Numbered from the stretch's first letter, positions 11,571 to 23,089 are shown. The stretch: 64,000 nt of DNA from Rutpela maculata (GCA_936432065.2 OW386291.2:103791823-103855822); one strand, 5' to 3'. The notes: generated from the letters alone by a model not told the origin. A program made the numbers and translations.

Positions 11571-12179
11571 AAGCACACTAATTTCATAATAAATAAAAAA
11601 GTGTGTAAGTTGTGATTTGCTTAATACCTAAATAATATTTTCTAATCATGATGAAAGCATTAATTGTAAAACTAAATCAAGAATATTTTTTATGTTTACT
11701 AAAATAAAAAGGACAATAAAAATCTATTTAGACTTAATCTAAAAAATTCACTTAAACAAAAGTTGGAATTGTTTTTTTTTTAATTCCAATATACAATAAA
11801 TGAGGGTTTCATACTTCTAATTACATCATTTCAACAAAGCTCATTTTTTCATTACAGCTCATTTTTTCAGTACAGTTTTTCGTTGCTTATCGAAGAATCG
11901 GGTGTCAGCCACTTCAATCGCGGAAATGAAGGGCGTGGGAGGCTGCGCATCCGGTAAAATAATTTCGTTTTTCGCGTAAATCCAACAAGGCTACTAAACT
12001 ATAAATAGTTTATTTATGTAATATAAATATTTGTATGAAATATTAGATAATCATATTATGCACAAATAGTAACAAAGTATTTTATAAGTAAGAAATTTAT
12101 CGGTGGAAGCATGTTTTTTTAATACATAGCATTTTTCAGCACACACCTGAAATCTTTTAAGATAATTTTACTATTCTGG

Positions 12180-12730
12180 AAGAATTTGTTTGTCATATGT
12201 ACGGCTCTAAAAGAATCAAGAATATTAATCTCGTACGCGTAGCTACTTTCATGAAGGCGTATAATGTCAATCAGAAAGAAGATGTCTTGAAGATTGACCA
12301 GAATTTCGAAGAATCTATGTTACCTCCATGTAAGACACAATTGAAATTTTTTTGCGAATTTCTTACATTGCTCAATTGTGGAGCCATGGACATCTTCGTA
12401 CGCCAAATTTGTCTTTGCCAACTGATTGTGGATGGGAAGAACACGATGAGAAGTATATTTTCAAGTGGTTTCAAGGCGATCAATTACCGAAAATTGAAAA
12501 CATCATAAACGGTATTCTATGCATATAATCTTTTACGTCTACATGAATTCTCTTTTATTCACTTGAATGATTTTCAATATTTTTCGGCAGATTTTTTTGA
12601 AGACGAAAATGAGAACCATGACGTTCGAGAATCTGAGGAAAATCTAGATTTAGAAGACCATACAGATCACACTTTCGAAGAAGAAGATAATGCAGAATAC
12701 AGCAGTGAGAGTGATTCAGATGAGAATTGA
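12180..12730 (+). pseudogene. C-terminal remnant of the HALTGCD/VIDGG-type transposon protein, with a 79-bp intron
   Basis: The first part reads VCHMYGSKRIKNINLVR and ends in LPPCKTQLK. A frameshift in a run of T (near 12345) then leads to RISYIAQLW and CGWEEHDEKYIFKWFQGDQ. These blocks match, from memory, the region after the HALTGCD motif in a protein family common in animal transposons: an LPPC motif, then Y..A.W, then GW and a WF.GD..P segment. A 79-bp intron follows (12512 GT to 12590 AG), and splicing keeps the frame. The last exon (12591-12730) encodes a very acidic tail (ESEENLDLEDHTDH and so on) and a stop. The tail lacks the CXC-like cysteines seen in the other copies. The remnant is inactive because of the frameshift. 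Confidence 0.75.
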
Positions 12731-12963
12731 TTTGTTTTATTCGTGTTGAATGTATCAATATAATAGAAATATTAAGATTTTTGTATTGATTATTTAATCC
12801 TCACTATTCTCAATCCATGATTGCAATCTCTAAGTATTCTCTGATATATAGGTATGTCTAATATTTCATACAAATATGATTTTCTTTCAAGTCTCATACG
12901 TTAACTGGAGCATTAAAGATACCGCGCGGTGAGCACCTGGGCGCTGCGGTACACTTAAAAGGC

Positions 12964-13272
12964 CTAGCTGACAGGTTTTGTCCCATGGTATTATCAGCTG
13001 ACACTTTTTAACTGTCTTTTTATATCGCAAACGAATTTCAGCTTTGTTGAAATAACGAATTTTCACGTGTTTTTCATACATATTGACTAGGGCAGCTGAC
13101 AACATTCGCTCCCTACCCTATGCAGCTGACACATTTTTTTTTTTCATTTATATTACATAAATAAACTATTTATAATTTTGTAGCTTTATTGGATTGACTC
13201 AAAAACAAAATTATTTTGCCAAATGCGCAGCCTCCCACGCTCTTAATCTCCACGGTCGCGTCAGCTGACACC
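12964..13272. repeat. Five dispersed CAGCTGAC motifs near the right end of TIR element 1
   Basis: The motif (T/G)CAGCTGACA occurs near 12993, 13092, 13122 and 13261, with a variant (TAGCTGACAG) near 12965. Two pairs are spaced 29-30 bp apart. The terminal inverted repeat also contains GTGTCAGC. Repeated subterminal copies of an end motif are typical transposase-binding sites; that role is inferred. Confidence 0.7.
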
Positions 13273-13274
13273 TA

Positions 13275-15249
13275 TTTTAGCTTTTTTTCGAACGAAAACT
13301 AACATTAAAAAAACAAAGAAGTCGTGTTGAAATGACGCATAAAATATTGACGCCACCTCCCAGACTATTCTATTTACATGTGACATAAATTTTTGTTTGA
13401 AATATAATTTACAATATTTTTAATTTTTCAGCAGCAGTTGATATAGAGAGAAGTTAGCTTATAGTGAAATCCTTTATTTCAACATACATAGATCTTTTAC
13501 GATTGTTTCTCATAACGCGAACCACCTTTGCAATATAAATATAAAAGAAATCAATAAAAACGAAGTAGTCACGCCACTGTGTAAGAGGTATTATAAGATA
13601 TCTGGGAGCAGTCTCTTGAAACATTGGTTGTGTGCGATGATGTAAACCGCTTACAAAGGCACAGGCCACGCTAGGCATAATCCGCCTTTTCCAAGGACGC
13701 CCTGGACGCTCATATCTACATTTAACTCAACGTAATGATCTAAGAGTCCATTTCAAGTAATATAAACGGATAGAACTGAAAGGTTTCTCACGTTCTCTTA
13801 TTTGCACCAACGCGCATTTGCCATTAATTGAAAAAGAAATCGTTTATTTTCGTTATTTGACAGGAGAATTTTCTGGTTTGTTGAACTATACCAACTTTTA
13901 CTTCCACATTCAAGTAGTGGAGTGGAAGTACAGCAACGGTAAAAAAAAATGTGTTTTTTTTGTTCAAGTAGGCTTAAAATGTCATGAAATGTTGAGATGT
14001 TAAATTTGGCAGAGATAAAGGAATTCTGTTTGTCGGTCTGTCCGTTTGTGCACACGATTTAATACAGTAACTAGAGGTTTTAACTTAATAATGTCATATG
14101 AATTAGATTTCGTTCATTTTTGACAACTTGCTAGTAAATGCATCAAGTAAAAGTTCCTATGTTATGAGGGGGCTTGCTAATTTATAGGGAGTGGTGCCAC
14201 CCCTTCTCAGGGGGTGGCACCTAAAAAAAAACGAAAACATTGAAAGATAATCAGATTTTGAGAACAAATGTTCTTGAAAATGTAATTTTTCATATAAAGC
14301 CTTTAAGTTATAACGACTTGAAAATTGATTTCAGTTTGAAAAAGGAGGTATTTAAAAACGATTTTTGTCAAATAAATCGAATGATATCACATTGAGCGAA
14401 AAAATGCCAGAGACAAATAAGAAAGCTACTAAATTGTGGATAAATTTCGATTTTATCTCACAAGAAAATGTATTACTTTGAATTTTAAAAACGTTATCTT
14501 TTATGTAATTAAATAAACATTTATTTGACAAGTAAGATTTTATAACTTATAACCTTCCACTTACGTCAAAAATGCGAACCACCAAAATGAAAGACTATTA
14601 ATTAAGCTTTTAAATGATTTTTTGATTAACCCGAAAGCACAATAATAATGTGCTTCTTCCCATTTTTTAAAAAATCGTTGCCATTTTGTTAATGGAAGCA
14701 GTCAGTAATTAAAGAAATATATTCCGTTTTTCGTTAAAATTTAGTGTGACCTAGATGCTCAAATATATAGGGATTTTCGAGAAAACGTAAAGTTTTTGGT
14801 TCTTTGAAAATACCTCAGTAAATATTAGTTATAGTGAAAAAATGAGAGAAATCAAAATTAAAGATTAAAAAACTGAGAATAAATTTGTTTTTTTTATATA
14901 TTTATGGAGACTTAATAGATTCGGAGATATTTAAGTTCAAAGCTGACATTCGAACGATTTTAGGGCAAAGTATTTAGTTCAAATATTGAATATCTCTGAA
15001 ATTATGGCACATTCGTCAAGAGTTCAGAATTAGAGTTAATTTATCAGTCTTTCAAATTATTTTTTGTTTGTTTCTGTATCATAAAAAGTAAAGAACTTAT
15101 GGCTGAAACAATTTGCTCTTTCAAAAAATGCGGCCATTTTATTATTGCACTTGTCCAATAATTATTTTTTTTAATGCTGTTTTTCGTTAATATATAGCAT
15201 CATCTATATGCTCAATTTATTTTGCCCATTTAGAACACTTGCTTTAGAA
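13275..15249. other. Non-coding; contains a repeat shared in inverted form with 57.9-60.0 kb
   Basis: No gene is recognised. From about 13890 to 15190 the sequence resembles the interior of the hAT element at 57343-60257. Shared landmarks are TGGAAGTA, AATGTCATGAA, the CAGTAACTAGAGGTTTTAAC motif (about 14065; inverse near 59945), TTATAACGACTTGAAAATTG (about 14310; inverse near 59725), and gacctagatgctcaa / ccatctaggtcatg. This is an old multi-copy non-coding repeat. Confidence 0.65.
14193..14221. repeat. Perfect 11-bp stem hairpin
   Basis: GGTGCCACCCC, a 7-base loop, then GGGGTGGCACC. It lies in the shared non-coding repeat and could be the centre of a former foldback. It is not a bacterial-type terminator in this setting. 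Confidence 0.8.
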
Positions 15250-16805
15250 AAAAAATCTGTTCGCCTCTTTCAAAAGTTTTAGAGAAAATAATATATGAAC
15301 AACTTAATTTTTACTTTGATACCAAAAAAATTGCTACCATCTCACCAGGTTAGGGCTAATCACAGCACAACTACAGCTCTGTTGGATGTTACTGATAGCA
15401 TATTAAGATCGACTGATAGAAATCAAAACACTTGTTTGATTCTACTAAATCTGAGCAAAGCTTTTGATACCCTAGATCACCAAATTCTACTAAAAAAACT
15501 AAAACACTTCGGTCATGGTAATATTCCTCATTTATTTTTCAAAAATTATCTCAGTGATAGACGGCAGATAGTGTTGTGCTGTGGTCGATGCTCAGAGTAC
15601 AAGTGCGTTAATAGAGGAGTCCCCCAGGGTAGTGTGCTGGGACCCTTATTATTTTCTATATATACTGCGGATTTTTATATATTTCTGTCTAGTTGTCAAA
15701 TTCATCAATATGCGGACGATACCCAAATTTTTTACTCATTTCCTTACGACAGTAACATACAGACTGTGGTGGACAAAATTAATTTTGATTTGCAATCTCT
15801 GTCAAATGTATATAGTGCTCATAAACTTATTTTAAATGAATTAAAAACTGAAGTTCTTGTATTTGGTAAACACAGACAAGCAATAGCTGCCCATCCCGAC
15901 TTTCGTATAACAATAAGCAGCGTAATAATTAGGCCTAAAGATATGTGTAAAAATCTTGGCGTTTACCTGGATACTGATATGAAATTCCAGACACATGTTA
16001 ATCACTTGGTGCAGAAATCTTATGATAAACTGAAACTACTTTATATTTATAAAGACTCTCTCAGTGTATCAGTTAAACTAAGGTTATGCGACTCTCTGAT
16101 CCTATCACTATTAAATTACGCTGACACTGTCTTTTGGCCTTGTTTGCTGCAGTCAGACAAATTTACCTTGCAAAAGATGCAGAATAGCTGTCTGAGGTAT
16201 TGTTTTGGGTTACGTAAATTCGACAGAATTACCGAGAAACTGTTAGATTCTAAATGGCTTAATTTGAATGACCGGTTTGAACTACACTTGTCTTGTTTGG
16301 TGTATAAAATAAACAAATTTGAATCACCTTAGTATTTGTATAAAAAATTGGTAAAATGTGCTGAAATTCACGATCGTCCCACACGATATCGAAGCCTGTT
16401 TACAGTTCCGAAGCACAGATCTGCTCAATTTCAGGGAGCTTTCTCTTACAATGCTGTAAAAATATTTTCCTCAAAACACAAAGAACGCCCCAAGTATCTA
16501 CTAATTTAAAAAACAAATGAAGAAATTTATTATGTCATCTCGTACATGGGAGCGAATTATAATAACAGAATTATAATATTATCAGTCAAGATATTAAGTA
16601 GTTTTTAATATTTTCATTGATAATTTCAGCAGTTTGTCATTTATTGTTCCTTTTCTTTACCTGTTGTTATTTCCTTCATTTTATATTTTATATTTACCGT
16701 GGTGGTTGCGTGGAAGAGCGAGTAATCGAACGTCGCCACTATTTCATTACATTATTTTGTTAATTTCTTTGGTATTAAATAAATGCTATTATTATTATTA
16801 TATTG
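15250..16805 (+). pseudogene. 5'-truncated CR1/Jockey-like LINE (RT to 3' tail)
   Basis: RT coding starts near 15260 (ALSKVLEKIIYEQL type). An extra A near 15330 shifts the frame into the long open frame at 15295-16332. That frame has the NHSTTTALLDV block, LSKAFDTLDH, GVPQGSVLGPLLF and an intact catalytic YADD at 15709-15720, then the thumb (LGVYLDTDMKF). An in-frame TAG at 16330-16332 interrupts the C-terminal region, which continues in the same frame (YLYKKL...) to a TAA near 16507. A 3' UTR follows to an ATT-repeat tail at about 16785-16802, a common LINE end. The copy is dead because of the shift and the stop, but the RT core is well kept. Confidence 0.9.
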
Positions 16806-17639
16806 AAGCCGCCATTTTGAACTTTTTAATTTTGATTCCAAATTTGTAATCAGCTAAGTATTAAATATCTAAATTTAGTTTCCATCCCTTGAGAGTAAAA
16901 GCAAGTGTCCGTAATTAATTCAACATAACTTATTTTTTTCATTATAGTATACCTCTCGGTATACCTAAATAATAATAAACGCTTGTTTTATCCGGTATTT
17001 TTAGTGAATGCACTATCCGATCAAACTATAGTTTAAAAAACTAAAAAATGCACAAATATGCACAATACAATTTGGCGTCGTTAGGTGGTTCATAATTGAC
17101 TTGCAAGATTTGACCTAAACATACTAACATACAAGTGTAGTTAAATAAAAGCTTGTAAAAACAAAAAAATAACCATTTATCAGGTAGCTCAGTAGGTAAG
17201 ATGACTAGCGCTTTTTTATGGAGAATGCGGACGTTTCGGATTTAAATCCTGATATCGGTACATTTCATAATTCGTTTACTATTTTTGGTTTGATAACAAA
17301 TCTACAGAATTATTTGAATTTGTTTGTAATTATAATTTGGGAAATTATAAGCAATTTCAAGAAAACAGCTGAAATGAAGATAAACATTTTTTTTCTTAAT
17401 ACGCTTGTAAAATACTTGTGAAAACCTACATTTTGAAACAGTTTTCCTCCTACGCGTCGATGCACTTTAACAATAAGCATTTGAAATTTCACATCACACA
17501 TTGTGTAACACCGGCTTGGAGTAAAACGACTGACAAGAGCCCGAACATGGTAACGTGGCCAATGTTTGTCACATAAGTATACCTCTACTCATTTGGAAAA
17601 GTCACATGATGCGACAAACTACCATGTGTCCAACGTTGG
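16806..17639. other. Mostly non-coding; short direct repeat
   Basis: Apart from the tRNA-like block at 17181-17256, I see no gene. CACAT.ACACAT.GT.TAACACCGGCTT occurs at 17491-17518 and again at 17643-17671, as a direct repeat flanking about 125 bp. Confidence 0.6.
17181..17256 (+). repeat. tRNA-like sequence, probable SINE head
   Basis: The block begins GGTAGCTCAGTAGGTAAGA, which resembles a Pol III A box and D loop. About 40 bp later it has TTCGGATTTAAATCCTG, which resembles a T arm and B box. The acceptor ends do not pair convincingly and the middle is not a clean anticodon arm. A decayed tRNA-derived SINE or tRNA pseudogene is more likely than a working tRNA. Confidence 0.5.
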
Positions 17640-18086
17640 AAGGCACATGACACATCGTATAACACCGGCTTTATTCACCGGCAAATATTTTCTCCGGAGA
17701 TGTAATTTTCCCTGCTCTCTGCATAATTTGTGATGACCGCCCTCATATTTTCCTATAACTAGGAGGGTGACATCGCCTGCATAACCTTGTGCATACACTC
17801 CTTGCTGTTCCAGTCGAGATAAGAGTTCATCTACGACCAAGCTCCACAGGAGGTGTGATAAAACTTCTTCTTCCGTTGTGAATTCTAGAATGGGCGCAAT
17901 TTTCTTGTTCTGAATGCTGAATCGATTCATATCTTGTTATTGATTTCTCGACTTCATGTATCTTCACTTCATCACTTAGTGAGTCAAATGAGGTATTGTC
18001 AAAGGCACCATCTATGTCTAAAAAGATCCATATGGATGGCAGTCTCCATACTGTCCAGGGCCCTTTCTATTTTGTGAGTAAGCTTA
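17640..18086 (-). pseudogene. I/R1-group LINE RT fragment with mutated active site
   Basis: Read leftward, the remnant gives KIERALDSMETA, then FLDIDGAFDNTSFDSL in another frame, then LSHLLWSLVVDELLSRLEQQGVYAQGY. The catalytic tetrad is YAGD at 17772-17783 instead of YADD. This is the same domain order as at 3.46 kb, where this very block is deleted. The fragment is bounded on the right by TIR element 2. It is dead by frameshift and by the catalytic change. Confidence 0.8.
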
Positions 18087-19474
18087 TAGTGGAGTAATAT
18101 TAAGCTAAAAATTGTTGAAAATGGATGTAGCTGATAGAAGCGATTATTTTTTGGGTCATCAGTCATAGATTACGAAAATGTTATTCGTTATGTTCGGAAG
18201 TCGCCGCTCCACTTTTCACTTTTTTTACAAAACGGCCGCCACGTCTGGTTTTTTGAACTTCTCTTTTAAATATCTCCGATTCTATTGGTCCTATGTTGTT
18301 GAAAGAGCAACAAAGCTAGAGGAGTTAGAAAGCTCAAAAATTTAACATAACCTCAAAAAACTAACAAACATGCGTTAACGAGTCATTTTTCAACTTTCTT
18401 CTATTACTCGGATTCTAGCAGACCGATTTTGGTGAAACTTGGAGAGAAAGCACCTCTTATCAATGCTAAAGTGTACCTAATATTTCAAAGCGGTATATCT
18501 CAAGGAACAGAAAATACGTCTACGAGCATGTAACTTTGATAGACTGTCATTTTGGTTCTAGATGACATATAGACAATTTTTTTTAAGTTTCGTTTTATTA
18601 TGTTCTTATAGAAAATAGTTGCCAGTTTCCTGAAAAAGTATCTGTTTTTCTTTACTTTAAAAAATATGTTATTGAATATTTAATATGATTTGCAAGCATA
18701 TAACGTAACGAGGCATAAATATTCATCCATAACCTATAAAGAAAAAAATTTACAGTAATATGCTTTAAGTTTCTGTCACAAAAAATTTACGTACACATAA
18801 GGAATCATGCATAAAGTAATAAGGCATTAATTAAAACTGTAAATCGTTCATTTCAATTTCATATTTCAAAATTTTACAAGGTTTTAATAAAATTACATTA
18901 ATCGAATTCGCGTCGCAGTCATGAGTGTTACTGGTTTCAGTGTCATTATAGTAAAAATGATTCTACAGATATTTCGCTTTCATCATTATTGTCTTCATCA
19001 TAAAGAATAATGGAAGGCGTGCCACTGTCTTCATATACTTGCAACTCTAAGATTGAGATACACCACTTGTTTCTGATTCAGTTTTTGATTCAACATCTGA
19101 TTCTATAGTATCTGTAACATCTTCCTCTGGAAGGTACACTGGAGTTACAGTTTCATTATTTGAGCAATTTTGTCCCATACAATTCTTGCACACTTAGCTG
19201 CATTTAAGACCCACCATTTTACAAAAGCAGGCCTTAGTCTTACAGCCAGATTTGCAGCTACAACATATAGCTTCCAAAAGGCATTTAGGTAATGATGCGA
19301 AATGCGACGAGCGCTAAACCACATCAGTAATTTCCAGCCATAACTTGTTGACGGCGACTTCCGACCACAATGAACAACATTTTCAGAACCCATGGGGACC
19401 GACTAGTGACTTCAAAAAAGAACATGGTTTTATCTGCTACATTCATTTTCAAAAATTTTTGGCTTAATATTACT
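18087..19474. mobile_element. TIR element 2 with the cysteine-rich protein tail
   Basis: The inverted ends share AGTAATATTAAGC, then AAAAATT.TTGAAAATG and ATGTAGC.GATA, at about 18093-18140 and 19418-19473. The left end also carries an extra TAGTG. The insertion abuts an I/R1-group RT fragment on its left. No clear target duplication was found. The only coding trace is the C-terminal fragment at 19047-19400. Confidence 0.7.
19047..19400 (-). pseudogene. CXC-like tail of the HALTGCD/VIDGG-type transposon protein
   Basis: In minus sense a VPMGSENVVHCGRK stretch leads, after frameshifts, to SSHFASLPKCLLEAICCSC and then KSGCKTKACFCKMVGLKCS, a stop, and VCKNCMGQNCSNN. It ends in an acidic Glu/Asp/Ser tail and a stop at 19047. 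The spacing of paired cysteines (CxC...C...C.C+..GL.CS..C..C.G..CSN) is the Tesmin/TSO1-like CXC tail I associate with this transposon family. It probably binds zinc and perhaps DNA. The remnant is broken by at least one stop and shifts. Confidence 0.72.
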
Positions 19475-19587
19475 AATAATAATAATCCTATTCTCAATTA
19501 ATTGTACGAAGGATAAATACAAGTAATTGTAGAGAGCGTCAGGTTAGGAACAAACAATGCATACAGTTATATAATATAATAGTATAT

Positions 19588-19707
19588 TACGTAATGAGTG
19601 TTGTAAGAAGCATATTACGCACGAATGGAAAAGTTACGCACGATGCCGCGTTGCGGCGAGTGCGTATTTCCATGAGTGCGTAATTGCTTTACAACTCGAA
19701 TTATGTA
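19588..19707. repeat. Compact foldback with nested GTGCGTAA repeats
   Basis: A long imperfect hairpin is centred near 19650. The core is TACGCAC-GAT-GCCGC-GTT-GCGGC-GA-GTGCGTA (19635-19666). It extends outward through paired TTACGCAC / GTGCGTAA and GTTGTAA / TTACAAC. It is a likely MITE, and would form a stable stem in RNA. Confidence 0.75.
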
Positions 19708-19974
19708 CTCTACTTTACCTACGATCATATTTATTTAGTAAAATCTGAATTTAGTTTACTAGTCAACAATATTATTCAACAAATGTTATGTCAGTTTTGA
19801 CAGCGTTTGAAAATTACGTAGGCGCATTTGTTTTTTTAAACCCCGCGTCAGCGAACTAGGCCACCTATATTTGCGTGTCCCGTGCGTTTACCGTACGATT
19901 TTTTTACAGTGCGTTTTGTTTACAATATGTAAAGGTCAACTTACATAGATGGCAGGTAGTGTGTTTTTTACCAT

Positions 19975-21021
19975 TTACAGTAGTAATCGTAGGTAAATAC
20001 AAATACCACACACATACACAACACAACGATTATTGTAAATAATATACGTGTATAATACACATAAAAACAAAACAAATGCAGTAAAAGGTAACTTAATGTT
20101 AATTAAAGAAACATTATTCAAGAAAGTTTTTACCAATAAGTAAGGTTTTGACTCATTTTGAAAATAGTGATGTTTTGAAATTTTTTTACCACAGTTGGCA
20201 AAGCATTGAATATTTTGCACCCATCAAAATAAATAGTTTTTTGATAACGTACTGTCGAATGTTGATTAGGTACAACATTATTTTTAAATCATGTGGAGTA
20301 ACTGTGACCAATTAGATATTTTTGAAGTGTGGGCAAATTTTTATAAACAAAACAGCCTACTTCATAAATATATGTGCCACCTAGTGTTAGAATTTTTAAT
20401 TCTTTGAATGCCATTCTGCAGGATTTTCGTTTTGCCACCTTGGTTAATATTCGCAGTGCATATTTCCGTAGGGTAAAGACGCGTTGAGAGTAACTACTTA
20501 TTCCCACACCATATCGCATCTGAGAGTGAAAGTCCCATTTTAAGCAAGAGTCAAAAGTGACTTCTAAAATTTTACCTGAGTTATGAATGTTGAACAGATC
20601 AGAATTTAGGGTATTTAAATTAACTTGCGAAATTTGTTGTTTGAAGAGTATCGAGATGTTTTTTTGCTTATTTAAATTGATTAAGTTTTTTTCAGACCAG
20701 AGAATGTATTTTTTGGTATATATTTGCTGCCGAATTTATTGCTTCCGTGTCGTTCCTCTCTATGATTAGAAAATTTGTATCATTAGCATAGCATACTGTT
20801 TATAAATTCCCAATTGGCTTTAAAAAGTAAACTAGATCATTAGCAAAAATAATGTATAATAGAGGACCCAGGATGGAGCCTTGTGGGATACCCTGGGTTA
20901 CCTTCCTGGGTTCACCTTTGACATCATTGATTTGAACAACTTGATCTCGATTTTTTAGGTATGATTTTATAAATTTTAATGAAGGCCCTCTAATTCCATA
21001 CCTGCAGAGTTTTTCTAAAAG
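19975..21021 (-). pseudogene. LINE A, 3' half (RT core to C-terminus)
   Basis: The minus-strand remnant begins LLLEKLCRYGIRG at about 21020 and continues through the GIPQGSILGPLLY block (near 20880). The catalytic motif is YAND at 20779-20790, a change from YADD. The C-terminal part includes LKILTLGGTYIYE near 20390 and NALPTVVKKFQN-like sequence near 20200. Frameshifts are present. The upstream half of the same copy is at 23842-25205; the two halves were separated by the element at 21022-23841. Confidence 0.82.
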
Positions 21022-21404
21022 CAATAGGGAAGATGCATGAAATTTTAAAATGCTCTTAATTTCCAATTACGCAGAAAACGATTATAACAAAAGAAATTCA
21101 AAATAAAATTTATTTTCCGTAAAATTATTATTTAGATTTTGCCGTAATTTGTAAACAAAACCACGTGACTGCAAACGGTTTCTTATTTTCGTGAAGTCAA
21201 TGACGACATCCGTTAGTCGGATAATTTGTCCAAAGTAGACGCAGTGTCCTAACCTCTTGCTGACGTCTGTCTACGAACTAATTTTGAAGAATCTTGAATG
21301 TAAAATTACCATATTTGTAGTGATACTCTTAGTTTTACATTTAGGCATAATGCAATATTTGTAACTCATAAGTCATAATAATGTTGTTCGCTAGCTCATT
21401 AACA

Positions 21405-23085
21405 GCAATAATCAGCAACAAGCAATACGGAAAATTATTAACAGCCACAAAGCAGTCCCAAACAATGTGTCCTGTAATATTAGCAGCGAACAATTTAATA
21501 ATCACTTTGTTAATGTAACTGAAAAAATAATAAATGAATTACCACCACATAATTCACACTATACTGATTATTTGGATGAATTTAGCCAACCAAACCAGTT
21601 TTACTTTACTCAAGTATCTTATCAAGAAATTGCCGAGATAATTACAAATCTTAAAAACAAAAAAGTAAAGATGCCTATGATATTTCAATAGAAATCATAC
21701 ATTCTATCTTAATTCCCCTTACTATTCTAATAAACAAATGCATATCTATGAACGTGTTCCCCGATTGCCTAAAGATATCCAAAGTAGTGCCTGTTTATAA
21801 GAAAAATAACATCGATGATCCGTCAAACCACAGACCAATATCTGTTATACCGTGTGTAGCTAAAAATATATAAGGTTGTAGTTGACGATATATCTAGAAT
21901 CAAATAACCTTCTCAATTCTAATCAATATGGCTTTCGAAATAATTATTCTACTACGCTAGCTATTGACAAATTAACATCTATGATAAACACTGGATTTGA
22001 GGACGGAAAATATATATCTTCTCAAATTTTAGATCTCACCAAGGCATTTGATTGCGTCTCCCACGATAAACTTATCCATAAATTAAATTATTATGGCTTT
22101 ACTGAGGAAAGTAGATCTCTTCTAAGTTCCTACTTGAATAATAGACAACAATTTGTTGTATACGACGGTGTTAAGTCTCAATCGCTAAAATTACAACATG
22201 GTGTTCCTCAAGGATCCGTCCTAGGGCCTATACTTTTCCTAATTTATATAAATAACTTCCCTAAGACACTTACAGATATTGTTTGCTGATGACACAAATC
22301 TAACTATTTCCAATACCGATATTGAGGTTTTACTAAATGATATGCCAAACATCGAACTAGATGCCCAAAACTGGTTTGCCTCAAACAATTTATGCTTAAA
22401 TGCATCAAGAACCTAGACCATGGTATTTAGTTTGCGCAACCTAACAGAAATAAACAATCCAGACTTCATAAAATTCCTTGGAGTTAATTTAGACCCCAAA
22501 TTATCATGGAAAAATCACACCATGTATATCTGTAATAAAATCTCGAAATATCCTAACAACTGCATACACAGCCCCATCCACTCCACTATATCATATGCCA
22601 TCCTAGTCTGGGGGCATGCTACATCATCCACTGACGTGTTTTCTGCCCAACGAAAAGCGATACGCATAATTTTCGGTCTAAGATTTAGAGATGATTGTAA
22701 AGAACAGTTTATTAAATTAAAAATTATGACAGTACCATATACTTACATATTTAAGTGCCTCTTATATATAAAAAATAATGAGGATTCATTTTGCCTTAGA
22801 AGCCAAATACATTCATGTAACACCAGAATAAAAGATAATTTAAACAACAATTTCTTACGCCTAAGCAAAACTACAAATGGAACGGGCTATTTAGGAATTC
22901 AATTCTTCAATATATTACCACCCGAAGTAAAGTCTCTTAATATCAAACAGTTCAACACGAAAATAAAACAATACTTACTTGATAAAGCTTTTTATAGTAC
23001 ACGTGAATTTATGGATCTACAACATCATTTTTAGATAATGTACTTTGTATGTACCATTATACAAAGAATAGAAGATAGATAGATA
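21405..23085 (+). pseudogene. LINE B (Jockey/CR1-like), 5' truncated, GATA tail
   Basis: Coding begins in the linker before RT (INSHKAVPNNVSCNISSEQF). It continues through QYGFRNNYSTTLAIDKL, LTKAFDCVSHDKL and GVPQGSVLGPILF (near 22200-22240). The catalytic FADD is intact near 22287 but lies in a shifted frame. The thumb (FLGVNLDPKLSW) starts near 22470 and coding runs to a stop at 23034. Frameshifts near 21690 and 22265, plus a TAG near 22415, kill it. The copy ends in (GATA)n at about 23070-23085. Confidence 0.88.
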
Positions 23086-23089
23086 GTGC

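Larger units (their letters stand above)
7950..11645. mobile_element. Long foldback element built of tandem repeats
   Basis: The two halves are inverted copies. Sequence at 7950-8060 (TTAGGTATTAAGCAAATC, then CTTTCTGTATATTGTTGCCC) recurs inverted at 11550-11645. Sequence at 8838-8940 recurs inverted at 10925-11022, and 9845-9880 recurs inverted at 10455-10490. The centre is near 10160. The outer arms contain repeat units of roughly 240 bp (near 7990, 8220, 8690 and 11090, 11340). The inner arms contain units of about 300 bp (near 10085, 10400, 10685), each with a short block like GGGGGTAGTTTTCACACC. The left arm is longer because of a hAT insertion at 9158-9621. There is no transposase. The arrangement recalls Drosophila Foldback/Galileo elements, but relatedness is not shown. 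Confidence 0.75.
11898..13274. mobile_element. TIR element 1 carrying a cysteine-rich-family transposon protein remnant
   Basis: Inverted ends of roughly 125 bp are visible. GGTGTCAGC near 11901 and GCTGACACC near 13264 are followed inward on both sides by GCGTGGGAGGCTGCGCAT and later by AAATAGTTTATTTATGTAAT. No target duplication was found. The element encloses the remnant at 12180-12730 and the CAGCTGAC repeats at 12964-13272. Internal deletion is likely, since only the C-terminal part of the protein is present. Confidence 0.8.

Noticed and set aside
14193..14221. Rho-independent type terminator
   Set aside because: Despite the GC stem and following A run, the context is eukaryotic repeat DNA with no gene ending there.
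17181..17256. Functional tRNA gene
   Set aside because: A- and B-box-like sequences are present but acceptor and anticodon stems do not pair well; a SINE or tRNA pseudogene is more likely.
19145..19393. 82-residue minus ORF as such
   Set aside because: The recognisable cysteine pattern is in the neighbouring frame; this ORF is mostly its shadow, though its start may be genuine remnant.
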